Shown: in pieces, positions 16,847-25,117 of the stretch
Position numbering within the stretch: position 1 is the stretch's first letter
How the letters are laid out: each line of letters begins with the position of its first letter
Assembly: GCA_013289095.1 (NCBI GenBank)
Contig: JABDAO010000018.1
Coordinates: forward strand, 1-35,280
From: Bacteroidota bacterium
GTDB taxonomy: Bacteria; Bacteroidota; Bacteroidia; Palsa-965
Length of the DNA stretch: 35,280 bases
Reading direction: 5' to 3'
Notes under the pieces: model-generated
What the model was told of the DNA's origin: nothing
What the model saw: only the letters and a program-made list of their open reading frames with translations
Databases searched by the model: none
Made by a program: the position numbers and the translations under genes

Positions 16847-19387
16847 TTATTCTTCTTTTTTGTTCTTTTTTGGCTTTATTTCTTTGGGTTTTGTAACCCG
16901 AACAACGATATCATTTTTTTCCTTGTCAAGATCTACCTCTACAATATCACCTTCGGCTACGGCCGATTTGATGATTTCCTCGGCGAGGGGGTCTTCCACA
17001 TATTTTTGAATCGCGCGTTTTAACGGACGGGCGCCAAAGTTGGCATCGTATCCTTTTTCGCAGACGAAATCTTTTGCAGCAGGAGTAAGCTTGATGATAT
17101 AGCCCAGGCTGTGTATGCGTCCGTATAATTTCTCGAGTTCAATATCGATGATTTTGTGGATATCATCCTTGCTCAGTGAATTGAAGAGTACCACATCGTC
17201 TATACGGTTCAGGAATTCGGGCGCAAAGGCCTTTTTGAGTGCATTCTCGATCACACCCTTGGTGTTTTCCTCGACATTGTCTTTCTTGGCCGTGGTACCA
17301 AAACCAACTCCCTGGCCAAAATCTTTCAGCTGACGTGAACCGATGTTCGAGGTCATGATGATGATGGTGTTTTTGAAGTCGATCTTACGTCCAAGGCTGT
17401 CGGTGAGCTGCCCGTCGTCGAGCACCTGCAGCAAGAGGTTGAACACATCGGGGTGGGCTTTTTCGATTTCGTCGAGGAGGATAACAGAGTAGGGTTTACG
17501 TCTGACCTTTTCGGTAAGCTGTCCTCCCTCTTCGTATCCTACATAACCGGGAGGAGCGCCAATGAGGCGGGTCACGGCAAATTTCTCCATGTATTCGCTC
17601 ATGTCGATGCGGATCAGGGCATCGGTGTTATCAAACAGGTTGCTGGAAAGGAGCTTGGCAAGTTGTGTTTTTCCGACCCCGGTAGGACCCAGAAAGATAA
17701 AGCTTCCGATAGGTTTGTTGGGGTCTTTCAATCCGGCCCGGTTGCGTTGAATGGCTTTTACCACCTTTTTCACAGCCTCATCCTGACCGATGACCTTGCC
17801 CATCAGATCACTGGCCATATTCACCAGCTTGCTGCCTTCGTTCTGGGCGATACGCTGAACCGGTACGCCGGTCATCATGGCCACGACTTCGGCCACATTG
17901 TCTTCGCTTACGGTTTCTTTGTGTGTCTTGGTTTCTTCTTCCCAGGCTTTCTTTGCCACTTCGAGCTGTTCCAAAAGTTGTCGTTCGGTGTCTCTCAGCC
18001 GTGCCGCTTCCTCATACTTCTGTGAACGCACCACCTTGTTTTTTTCTTCCTTGATTTCCTCTATTTTCTTTTCGATTTCGAGGATATTTTTAGGGACCTT
18101 GATGTTGTTGATGTGTACACGCGAACCGGCTTCATCGAGTGCGTCGATCGCCTTATCGGGCAGATGTCTGTCGGTTATGTACCGGCTGGTTAAGGTTACG
18201 CAGGCCTTGATGGCATCGTCTGTATAGATGACATTGTGGTGGTCTTCGTATTTTGATTTAATGTTCTGGAGGATCTGAATTGTTTCATCGGGGGTGGCCG
18301 GTTCAACAATTACTTTTTGGAAACGGCGTTCGAGGGCCCCGTCCTTTTCGATGTACTGACGGTATTCATCCAGGGTGGTGGCGCCGATACATTGTATTTC
18401 GCCGCGGGCGAGGGCTGGTTTGAACATGTTGGATGCATCCAAGGAACCCGAAGCTCCGCCGGCGCCGATGATGGTATGGATTTCATCAATAAAAAGGATG
18501 ACATCGGGCGATTTTTCGAGCTCGTTCATCACTGCTTTCATGCGTTCTTCGAACTGGCCACGGTATTTGGTTCCGGCTACAAGAGAAGCCAGATCGAGCG
18601 TGACTACGCGTTTGTTGAACAAAACACGGGATACTTTTTTCTGGGTGATGCGCAGGGCAAGACCTTCGGCGATGGCTGATTTACCCACACCGGGTTCGCC
18701 GATGAGGATAGGGTTGTTTTTCTTGCGTCGGGACAGGATCTGTGACACGCGTTCAATTTCTTTTTCGCGGCCTACAATCGGGTCAAGTTTACCGTCTTCG
18801 GCAGCTTTTGTAAGATCACGACCGAAGTTATCGAGAACAGGGGTTTTAGACTTGGAGTCGGAAATCTTTTTTGTTCCGCTTCCAAAAGCCCCTCCGTCGT
18901 CTTCATTTTCATCATCGGCCGGGTTTTGTGGAAACTCGGCTCTGGGATCTGCATTCATCATTTCAAGTTCGTTTTTTATGGTTTCGTAATCGATGTTGAA
19001 TTTGTGTAAGGCTTTGGTTGCTATACTGTCTTCGTCTTTCAGGATGGAGAGGAGCAGGTGCTCTGTTCCGATCATGGCGCTTTTAAAAATCTTGGCTTCG
19101 AGGTAGGTGATCTTCAGCGCTTTTTCGGCCTGTTTCACCAGGGGGATGTTCCCGAGGGCCACATTTACCTTTTTGTTCCCCAAACCCGTGAGTGTTTCTA
19201 CTTCTTTACGGAGATCCTGTAGGTTGATAGTCAGGGCTTTCATGATTTTGATAGCCATGCCTTCCCCTTCGCGGATGATGCCCAACAGCAGATGTTCGGT
19301 TCCGATATAATCGTGACCAAGACGTAACGCTTCTTCACGGCTGAATGTGATCACGTCTTTAACCCTGGGGGAGAATTTCGCTTCCAT
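16847..19387 (-). CDS. clpC: ATP-dependent Clp protease ATP-binding subunit ClpC
   Basis: 846 residues. Domains in order: duplicated Clp_N repeat (about 4-145), first AAA+ domain with Walker A GEPGVGKS (230-237) and Walker B ILFIDE (to E302), a middle coiled region carrying a UVR-like motif (about 440-472, KYEEAARLRDTERQLLEQL), second AAA+ domain with GPTGVGKT (567-574), and the C-terminal D2-small domain (FLNRIDDVVLFNSL, NFGARPLKRAIQKYVEDPLAEEI). The UVR-containing middle region distinguishes ClpC from ClpA and ClpB. It unfolds substrates for ClpP in the cytoplasm. The C-terminus ends in a lysine-rich tail (KPKEIKPKKNKKEE). The gene is divergent from gyrA and ends in a strong terminator. Confidence 0.96.
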   Translation of the reverse strand: MEAKFSPRVKDVITFSREEALRLGHDYIGTEHLLLGIIREGEGMAIKIMKALTINLQDLRKEVETLTGLGNKKVNVALGNIPLVKQAEKALKITYLEAKIFKSAMIGTEHLLLSILKDEDSIATKALHKFNIDYETIKNELEMMNADPRAEFPQNPADDENEDDGGAFGSGTKKISDSKSKTPVLDNFGRDLTKAAEDGKLDPIVGREKEIERVSQILSRRKKNNPILIGEPGVGKSAIAEGLALRITQKKVSRVLFNKRVVTLDLASLVAGTKYRGQFEERMKAVMNELEKSPDVILFIDEIHTIIGAGGASGSLDASNMFKPALARGEIQCIGATTLDEYRQYIEKDGALERRFQKVIVEPATPDETIQILQNIKSKYEDHHNVIYTDDAIKACVTLTSRYITDRHLPDKAIDALDEAGSRVHINNIKVPKNILEIEKKIEEIKEEKNKVVRSQKYEEAARLRDTERQLLEQLEVAKKAWEEETKTHKETVSEDNVAEVVAMMTGVPVQRIAQNEGSKLVNMASDLMGKVIGQDEAVKKVVKAIQRNRAGLKDPNKPIGSFIFLGPTGVGKTQLAKLLSSNLFDNTDALIRIDMSEYMEKFAVTRLIGAPPGYVGYEEGGQLTEKVRRKPYSVILLDEIEKAHPDVFNLLLQVLDDGQLTDSLGRKIDFKNTIIIMTSNIGSRQLKDFGQGVGFGTTAKKDNVEENTKGVIENALKKAFAPEFLNRIDDVVLFNSLSKDDIHKIIDIELEKLYGRIHSLGYIIKLTPAAKDFVCEKGYDANFGARPLKRAIQKYVEDPLAEEIIKSAVAEGDIVEVDLDKEKNDIVVRVTKPKEIKPKKNKKEE

Positions 19388-19725
19388 AATGAGAGTGTTT
19401 GAGCATTTCGGTTAAATGTCTGCAAGACCGTAATATCTCTGAAAATTACATATTTCCGGCAGCATTGCAAAATTACTGGATATTAATCTCGTCATCCTTC
19501 GGGGCGGTGCTTTTTTTCCACCTGAAAATGTTAATAATTAATGAGGAAAAGCCATGCAGGTTTGAGTCGATATTAAGTACCTTCGGTCGCCTTAAACAAA
19601 GCAGATACACATCTGTATACGCGAAAACGGTTGCAGGGTTGTGAATGTAGCTGAATCCAGGCTGTTTCCTGTACCCAACCCAATCATCGTACCAAGTATC
19701 CACAAGAGATCAACTAAATGACAAT
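19388..19725. other. clpC-gyrA divergent intergenic region
   Basis: 338 bp with no supported gene. It carries a possible clpC -7 box at 19468-19475 and, for gyrA, TTTG at 19561-19564 with an imperfect TACCTTCG at 19578-19585, whose spacing is too short. Nothing else is recognised. Confidence 0.6.
19468..19475 (-). promoter_or_regulatory. Possible -7 promoter element of clpC
   Basis: TAATTTTG on the minus strand matches TAnnTTTG and would give a leader of about 75 nt before the clpC ATG. No -33 TTG at the correct spacing was found, and no CIRCE-like inverted repeat was seen. Confidence 0.3.
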
Positions 19726-22293
19726 ATGGCTGAAGGAGAAAAAATAATTCCGATTAACATCGAAGACGAGATGAAGACATCCTACATCGATTATGCGATG
19801 TCGGTCATTGTGTCGCGTGCCCTGCCCGATGTCAGGGACGGTCTTAAGCCTGTTCACCGCCGCGTTCTCTTCGGAATGCTCGATCTGGGGGTCATGTCAA
19901 ACCGCCCCTATAAAAAATCGGCGAGGATCGTTGGAGAGGTACTGGGTAAATATCACCCCCATGGCGATACGTCGGTATATGATGCCATGGTGCGTATGGC
20001 CCAGGAATGGAGCCTTCGTTATCCGCTGGTAGACGGACAGGGAAATTTCGGGTCGGTTGACGGAGATCCTCCGGCTGCCATGCGTTATACCGAAGCCCGT
20101 CTGAGAAAGATTGCCGAGGAGATGCTGGGCGATATCGATAAAAATACGGTCGATTTCCGCCCAAATTTTGATGATTCGCTCGAAGAACCCACCGTGCTCC
20201 CAACCCGCATCCCCAATCTGCTTATCAATGGGGCTTCCGGTATTGCAGTAGGGATGGCAACCAACATGCCTCCCCATAACCTGAGCGAGGTGATTGATGC
20301 CTGCCACGCGTATATAGATAATAAGGACATTGATATTGCCGGACTGATGCAGTTTGTGAAAGCCCCAGATTTCCCGACCGGAGGCATTATTTATGGCTAT
20401 CAGGGAGTAAAAGATGCCTTTGAAACCGGACGCGGACGGATTGTCATGCGTTCGAAAACCAATATCGAGATTCACGACAACCGCGAACGACTCATTGTCA
20501 CCGAAATTCCCTACATGGTGAACAAGGCACAGATGATCGAAAACACCGCAGCCCTTATCAATGAAAAAAAGATTGAAGGGATCAGCGCCCTGCGTGATGA
20601 AAGCGACCGCGACGGCATGCGTATCGTCTACGAAATAAAGAAAGATGCCATCACCAACGTGGTCTTGAACAACCTGTTCAAATACACCGCGCTTCAGACC
20701 TCGTTCAGCGTCAATAATATTGCCCTTGTTGCCGGCCGGCCGGTGATGCTTAATCTCAAGACCCTGCTCTCAAACTTTATCGAGTTCAGACATGAAGTCG
20801 TGGTAAGACGCACCAAATTCGAACTCGAACAAGCCCAAAAAAGAGCACATATCTTACAGGGCTATCTGATTGCCCTCGATAACCTGGATGAGGTCATTAA
20901 ACTCATCCGCGAATCGAAGACCCCGGGCGAAGCCCAGGATGAACTCATCAAACGTTTCGGTTTGAGCGAGATCCAGGCCAAGGCCATCCTCGAAATGAGG
21001 TTGCGTGTATTGACAGGACTCGAGCGCGACAAGATCAAGGCTGAATACGATGAACTGATGAAACTCATCACCCACCTCAATGAAGTATTGGGCAGTGAAA
21101 CACTCCGGATGGGCATTATTAAGGAAGAGCTGAAAGAAGTAAAGGAAAAATATGGGGATGGACGCAAAACAGTGATTGAATACGCTGCCGGAGATTTTCG
21201 TATGGAAGATATCATTGCCGATGAGGAAGTGGTCATCACCATTTCGCACATGGGCTATATCAAACGCACTCCGCTTACCGAATACCGTACGCAAAACCGG
21301 GGCGGGAAGGGATCGAAAGGTTCGACTACAAGGGAGGAAGATTTCCTCGAACACCTGTTTGTGGCCTCAAACCACAATTACCTGCTGTTTTTCACCGAAC
21401 AGGGACGTTGTTTCTGGATGCGTGCCTATGAAATACCCGAAGGAAACAAGGCCAGCAAAGGCCGTGCGATCCAAAACCTCATCAATATTCCACAGGATGA
21501 TAAGGTAAAGGCCTATATTAATGTAAAGAACCTGACCGATGAAGAGTATACGAAGAACAACTTCATTATCATGTGTACCAAGAACGGGATTATCAAGAAA
21601 ACCAGTCTGGAAGCCTATTCACGTCCACGAACCAACGGTATCAATGCCATTACCGTAAGAGATGGTGATACACTGCTTGAAGCCCGCCTGACATCTGGCA
21701 AATGCGAAATCATGCTGGCATCCAAACTCGGAAAAGTGGTAAGGTTTAATGAAGAAAAGGTACGCCCCATGGGCAGAAATGCCTCGGGTGTACGAGGGAT
21801 CAATCTGGATGATGAGGGAGGAACCAATAATGAGGTCATTGGGATGATCACCATCGAGAACCCTCAGACCAATGTATTGGTGGTTTCAGAAAAGGGTTTT
21901 GGAAAACGCTCCGATATCGAGGAATACCGGGTCACAAACCGGGGTGGTAAAGGTGTCAAAACCCTGAATGTAACCGAGAAAACAGGTAGTCTGATTGCCA
22001 TCAAGGATGTGGACGATAACGACGATCTGATGATCATTACCAAGTCGGGAATCATCATCCGTCTGGCGGTTAGCGATTTGCGTGTGATCGGAAGAGCCAC
22101 TCAGGGCGTTCGGCTGATCAATCTCAGCGACACCGATGAAATAGCCTCGGTGGCCAAAGTGAATGTAGATCCCGAAGAACGCAAAGCGGCCGAAGCGCTT
22201 GAAAATGGCGCCGCCGAAGGAAGCAGCGAAACCCCAGGATCAGAAACAGACACGACCACCGAAACCGGTGCAACACCCGAACCAGAGAACTAA
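19726..22293 (+). CDS. gyrA: DNA gyrase subunit A
   Basis: 855 residues. The breakage-reunion domain begins [46 protein letters not shown]; the catalytic tyrosine is Y121 in AAMRYTEAR. The quinolone-resistance region reads [19 protein letters not shown], with T82 at the place of E. coli S83 and D86 at the place of D87. The C-terminal beta-pinwheel contains a GyrA-box-like QNRGGKG (523-529), slightly different from the QRRGGKG consensus, and a second [10 protein letters not shown], which supports GyrA over ParC. The extreme C-terminus is an acidic, Thr/Glu/Pro-rich tail (about 825-855) of a kind often seen in this phylum. With GyrB it introduces negative supercoils. The TPR gene follows after 33 nt and is probably co-transcribed. 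Confidence 0.97.
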   Translation: MAEGEKIIPINIEDEMKTSYIDYAMSVIVSRALPDVRDGLKPVHRRVLFGMLDLGVMSNRPYKKSARIVGEVLGKYHPHGDTSVYDAMVRMAQEWSLRYPLVDGQGNFGSVDGDPPAAMRYTEARLRKIAEEMLGDIDKNTVDFRPNFDDSLEEPTVLPTRIPNLLINGASGIAVGMATNMPPHNLSEVIDACHAYIDNKDIDIAGLMQFVKAPDFPTGGIIYGYQGVKDAFETGRGRIVMRSKTNIEIHDNRERLIVTEIPYMVNKAQMIENTAALINEKKIEGISALRDESDRDGMRIVYEIKKDAITNVVLNNLFKYTALQTSFSVNNIALVAGRPVMLNLKTLLSNFIEFRHEVVVRRTKFELEQAQKRAHILQGYLIALDNLDEVIKLIRESKTPGEAQDELIKRFGLSEIQAKAILEMRLRVLTGLERDKIKAEYDELMKLITHLNEVLGSETLRMGIIKEELKEVKEKYGDGRKTVIEYAAGDFRMEDIIADEEVVITISHMGYIKRTPLTEYRTQNRGGKGSKGSTTREEDFLEHLFVASNHNYLLFFTEQGRCFWMRAYEIPEGNKASKGRAIQNLINIPQDDKVKAYINVKNLTDEEYTKNNFIIMCTKNGIIKKTSLEAYSRPRTNGINAITVRDGDTLLEARLTSGKCEIMLASKLGKVVRFNEEKVRPMGRNASGVRGINLDDEGGTNNEVIGMITIENPQTNVLVVSEKGFGKRSDIEEYRVTNRGGKGVKTLNVTEKTGSLIAIKDVDDNDDLMIITKSGIIIRLAVSDLRVIGRATQGVRLINLSDTDEIASVAKVNVDPEERKAAEALENGAAEGSSETPGSETDTTTETGATPEPEN

Positions 22294-22326
22294 TATGAAC
22301 CGACCGTTATAAACACGAATACATCT

Positions 22327-23595
22327 ATGAAAAAACAATTCAGCGTACTGGCACTGATCGTCCTGAGCACAGGAGTTCTCACAGCCCAGTCAAGTAAACG
22401 CACCACCGCCATCAATGCTTTAAACGATTATAAGCAGTACAAGGAGTTGGATGCATTGGCAAAAGCAAAACTGAATATCGATGCAGCAGCGCAACATCCA
22501 GAAACCGGGGTGGAAGCCAAAACCTGGAAAATACGCGGCGATATCTATCTTACCTCCTATGAACACCTGCACCAGGTGGAGGATGAGAAACAAAAGGATG
22601 AAAAGGATGTCAACAAACGAAGTATGGTGTCGTACGAAAATGCCCCGCTCCCGGATCTGCAAACTGCCTACGAATCGTTTGTCAAAGCAAAGGGGTATGA
22701 CAAAAAAGCCATTTATACCGATGATATCAATAAGAGCCTTTATCTGATTGAGGTTCATTATGATAACAAAGGCAGAGCTGATTACAATTTCAAGAAAACA
22801 GCCGATGCTGCTATAGCGCTTGAAACGGCTTATGAAATCTCGAATGTGTTGGGAAAACCAGATACCTCTGTTCTCAATAATGCAGCCCTGGCCTACCGTG
22901 TCGGGGGCGATCTTCCGAAGGCAAAAACGGCTTATCAAAAATTGGTGGATATGGGGTATGGTCAGGGAAAAACCGTTTCGATCCTTGCCACCTTACTCAT
23001 TAATGATAAGGATACAGCCGCTGCCAGCATCTTACTTTCGAAAGGAAGGGCTAAATATCCGAACGATATGGATCTGCTTACCACCGAAACCAACCTCTTC
23101 CTGATGGCTCATAAAAACCAGGAAGCCCTCGCCAACCTCAAAAAGGTAATCGAAAAGAACCCCAACGATGCCCAGCTGAACCTGGTAGTTGCCAGCGTGT
23201 TCGACAACCTGGCAAACCCAAAGGATGAAAAAGGCGCTGATCTGCCTCAGCCGGCTGACTATGCCTCGTATTTCAGTCAGAGCGAGAGCTATTACAAAAA
23301 GGCGATAGAGCTCAAACCAGAGTATTTTGATGCATTGTATAACTTGGGTGTGCTCTATAATAACCAGGCCGTTAAGATCTATAGCAAGGCAAATACCATC
23401 AAGGATGCCGCTGCATCGGCAAAAGAAGGAAAAAAGGCCGATGATATTTTCAGATTGGCGCTACCTTACCTCGAAAAGGCACATGCTATTAACCCCAAAG
23501 ACAGAAGCACCATGATTTCGCTGAAACAGTTATATGCAAAGACTGAACAGACAGATAAATACGAGAAGATCAAAGCCGAACTCAATGCGCAATAA
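22327..23595 (+). CDS. Exported tetratricopeptide-repeat protein
   Basis: 422 residues with a signal peptide MKKQFSVLALIVLSTGVLTAQ. Helical repeats run through the mature protein; TPR-like pairs are clearest at SVLNNAALAYRVGGDLPKAKTAYQKLVDMGYGQ (about 178-210), DLLTTETNLFLMAHKNQEALANLKKVIEKNPNDAQLN (about 248-285) and SYYKKAIELKPEYFDALYNLGVLYNNQAV (about 322-352). TPR proteins are scaffolds for protein contacts; the partner is unknown. Located in the periplasm by its signal peptide. It starts 33 nt after gyrA and its transcript ends at the hairpin 70 nt downstream. The link to gyrA is positional only. Confidence 0.85.
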   Translation: MKKQFSVLALIVLSTGVLTAQSSKRTTAINALNDYKQYKELDALAKAKLNIDAAAQHPETGVEAKTWKIRGDIYLTSYEHLHQVEDEKQKDEKDVNKRSMVSYENAPLPDLQTAYESFVKAKGYDKKAIYTDDINKSLYLIEVHYDNKGRADYNFKKTADAAIALETAYEISNVLGKPDTSVLNNAALAYRVGGDLPKAKTAYQKLVDMGYGQGKTVSILATLLINDKDTAAASILLSKGRAKYPNDMDLLTTETNLFLMAHKNQEALANLKKVIEKNPNDAQLNLVVASVFDNLANPKDEKGADLPQPADYASYFSQSESYYKKAIELKPEYFDALYNLGVLYNNQAVKIYSKANTIKDAAASAKEGKKADDIFRLALPYLEKAHAINPKDRSTMISLKQLYAKTEQTDKYEKIKAELNAQ

Positions 23596-23664
23596 TTCAA
23601 TCGGGTAAGCCGACAGTTGCCCGGGACCAACGCAATTGTTTTCGTGAATCAAGGCTTTAGTGTT

Positions 23665-23699
23665 AAAAAGAGGGACATACGTTGTCCCTCTTTTTGTTT
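23665..23699 (+). terminator. Rho-independent terminator after the TPR gene
   Basis: A perfect 13-bp stem, AAAAAGAGGGACA with TGTCCCTCTTTTT, closes a TACGT loop and is followed by TTTTTGTTT. It ends the gyrA-TPR transcript. It is also the likely insertion target of the group II intron fragment that begins 4 nt after the T-tract. Confidence 0.92.
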
Positions 23700-23820
23700 G
23701 TGCGCCCGGCATGGGCGATGACTCTCGGGTGTAAGTCCCGAACACACTGGGTAGCAGGAAGTGTTAGCAGATGACAAGGGTGGCTTTGGTGAGAAGGAAT
23801 CTAAAGGAAGTCAAAGTCTC
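23700..23820 (+). ncRNA. Group II intron 5' fragment (domain I start), IIC-like, no reverse transcriptase
   Basis: The stretch begins GTGCGCCCGGCATGGG, the standard 5' end of a bacterial group II intron, and continues with CTCGGGTGTAAGTCCCGAAC, ACACACTGGGTAGCAGGAAGTG, GACAAGGGTG and GGAATCTAAAGGAAG, in the order found in domain I of intact IIC introns. A TCGGG-loop-CCCGA stem is visible. It lies directly after a rho-independent terminator, the known target of class C introns. The similarity fades after about 23820; no domain V, no reverse-transcriptase frame and no 3' end follow before the 21-bp array begins at about 23870. It is therefore a truncated, inactive remnant. Family recognition comes from memory of the consensus, not from a search. 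Confidence 0.8.
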
Positions 23821-23869
23821 CTGATATTCATCCAACAGCACCGTAGACCAAGCTTGATGATTGCTATCC

Positions 23870-24352
23870 GGAAATTGCCGGTAATCAAATACCGGCTGTG
23901 GAAGGAAGAATGTGTACGGTTGCAGCTGATTTGTGTACGATGGAAAATGATTTAGGCGCCAAAACAGTTGACTTCATCGGAAAGTCAGCTAAAATCGCTT
24001 CGATGTCAATTGAAATCGGTACGATGTAAAATGAAATACAGTGTATGTAAAATGATCTTGAAACGATGGAAGATGAAATCGTTACAATATCAATTGACAT
24101 CGGTGCGATGGAAAATGAAAGAGGTGCAAGGGAAGAAGAAACCGGCATAGATCATTTGACCTTGTTGCGATGGAAAGTGAAACAGGAACGATTTCATTTT
24201 CTATGGGTACGATGGAAAGTGAAATACAAACAGGTGCACCTTACATTGATGCCATGGAAAGTGAAAACGGTACGATTTCAATTTCAACAGGTATCCTGGA
24301 ATAGGAAACAGTTGCTATGGAAATTGCAATCGTACAAAATAGTTCAGAAAGC
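23870..24352 (+). repeat. 21-bp-period degenerate tandem repeat array (array 2)
   Basis: About 23 diverged units with a core TACGATGGAAAATGAAAT. Units can be laid end to end at 21 bp from 23912 to 24352 (starts 23912, 23933, 23954 ... 24332), with two weaker ones before 23912; GATGGAAA-like cores fall at 23939, 24065, 24107, 24169, 24211, 24253 and 24316, all multiples of 21 apart except one 1-bp phase slip near 24143-24164. Alternate units often carry the opposite orientation (ATTTCAATTTC, TTTCATTTTC), so 42 bp is a second period. Several frames are open as seven-residue repeats, but the one reading MENERGA/MSIEIGT has two in-frame TAA codons. It sits between an intron remnant and a MITE-like element. 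Sequence is unrelated to array 1. Confidence 0.82.
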
Positions 24353-24392
24353 GTAAAAAACAGGATATCCTCCTTGCTCTCTGTCATAAATA

Positions 24393-24722
24393 GGGTTCAC
24401 TCAAACACCTACAACCATCACCCAATCAACACATAATGTCTCATTTTTATCATTGAGATGCAAGACTAAATACCGTTTCCACTCAAAACCCTTGCACCAA
24501 GCAGAACGTGGACGAACGTTGTGTTCAAAGGAATTTTTAAGTTACTTTTTGCTTGCCCAAAAAGTAACGCAAAAAAGGCCCCACGCGGACCAACTTCAAG
24601 ATGGCTTTTCAGCACAGGCCACCGCTTCTCGCCAGCCATCTTGAAGTTCGCACTCCGCGTGGACTCCCCAGCGCACAGGGCGATTCGTCCCCCAATAGTT
24701 TGTCGATTTTTTGAGTGAACCC
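24393..24722. mobile_element. 330-bp MITE-like element with 13-bp inverted ends and TAAATA target duplication
   Basis: Ends are GGGTTCACTCAAA (24393-24405) and its exact reverse complement TTTGAGTGAACCC (24710-24722). The 6-bp direct repeat TAAATA flanks both ends (24387-24392 and 24723-24728). Internal palindromes: GTTACTTTTTG/CAAAAAGTAAC (24541-24551 and 24558-24568, 6-nt loop), AACTTCAAGATGGCT with its perfect 15-nt complement (24592-24606 and 24634-24648), and CCACGCGGA/TCCGCGTGG (24581-24589 and 24654-24662). No transposase is encoded, so it would need to be moved in trans. The segment resembles dispersed palindromic repeats seen in many bacterial genomes; the element family is not identified. 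Confidence 0.8.
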
Positions 24723-24728
24723 TAAATA

Positions 24729-25117
24729 CGAGAACCAGGTTTTAAAGACAACAGGGCCGGGGGGGAGGAATAACGAAGCCAGGGAAAAAATACGGTTGGC
24801 GTCCTGCTTCTAATGAGTACCTAACCGGGTTCTTACCAGCCTCTAACTTTTTTTTGCTTTTCCGATTTCTAATGAAAAAATAATTGCGCAGTATTTCACC
24901 TGAGCTGAGATTTAGCTTCATGGCTGCGCTGTGCTTTTTTTAGAAACGCTGTACTGCCTGTGAATAAAGGGCTTTGTGCTTTTGTCGTTTTTTTTGTGGG
25001 TTGCGGTGTCTGCGCCGGAATGGTGTGTCGCCGATCCGGGTTCGGCGAAAGCAGGTTTGATGGCATATTAATTGAGCCGTTGTTTTCACGCATTATTCAT
25101 CCTTAAAACAACATCCT
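24729..25117. other. Intergenic remainder before the prohibitin-like gene
   Basis: 389 bp with no supported gene, no convincing promoter pair and no strong hairpin. It contains homopolymeric T runs and two copies of TTCTAATGA (around 24810 and 24868). Short open frames here lack any coding support. Confidence 0.6.

Noticed and set aside
23891-23925. Possible domain V of the group II intron (GTGTACGGTT near 23912)
   Set aside because: GTGTACGGTT resembles the 3' side of domain V, but no complementary 5' strand is found and the segment matches the 21-bp repeat unit at 23933 better.
11959-24352. CRISPR array interpretation of the two 21-bp arrays
   Set aside because: Units are not identical, there are no distinct spacers of constant length between conserved repeats, and no cas gene is present.
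23968-24356. Open frames inside array 2 on both strands (for example 23968-24150, 24066-24356, antisense 23885-24148)
   Set aside because: A 21-bp period keeps several frames open by structure; all carry seven-residue repeats and none has independent coding support.
24453-24718. Two short plus-strand frames within the MITE-like element
   Set aside because: They run across the palindromes and have no family; such frames are usual artefacts of this kind of repeat.
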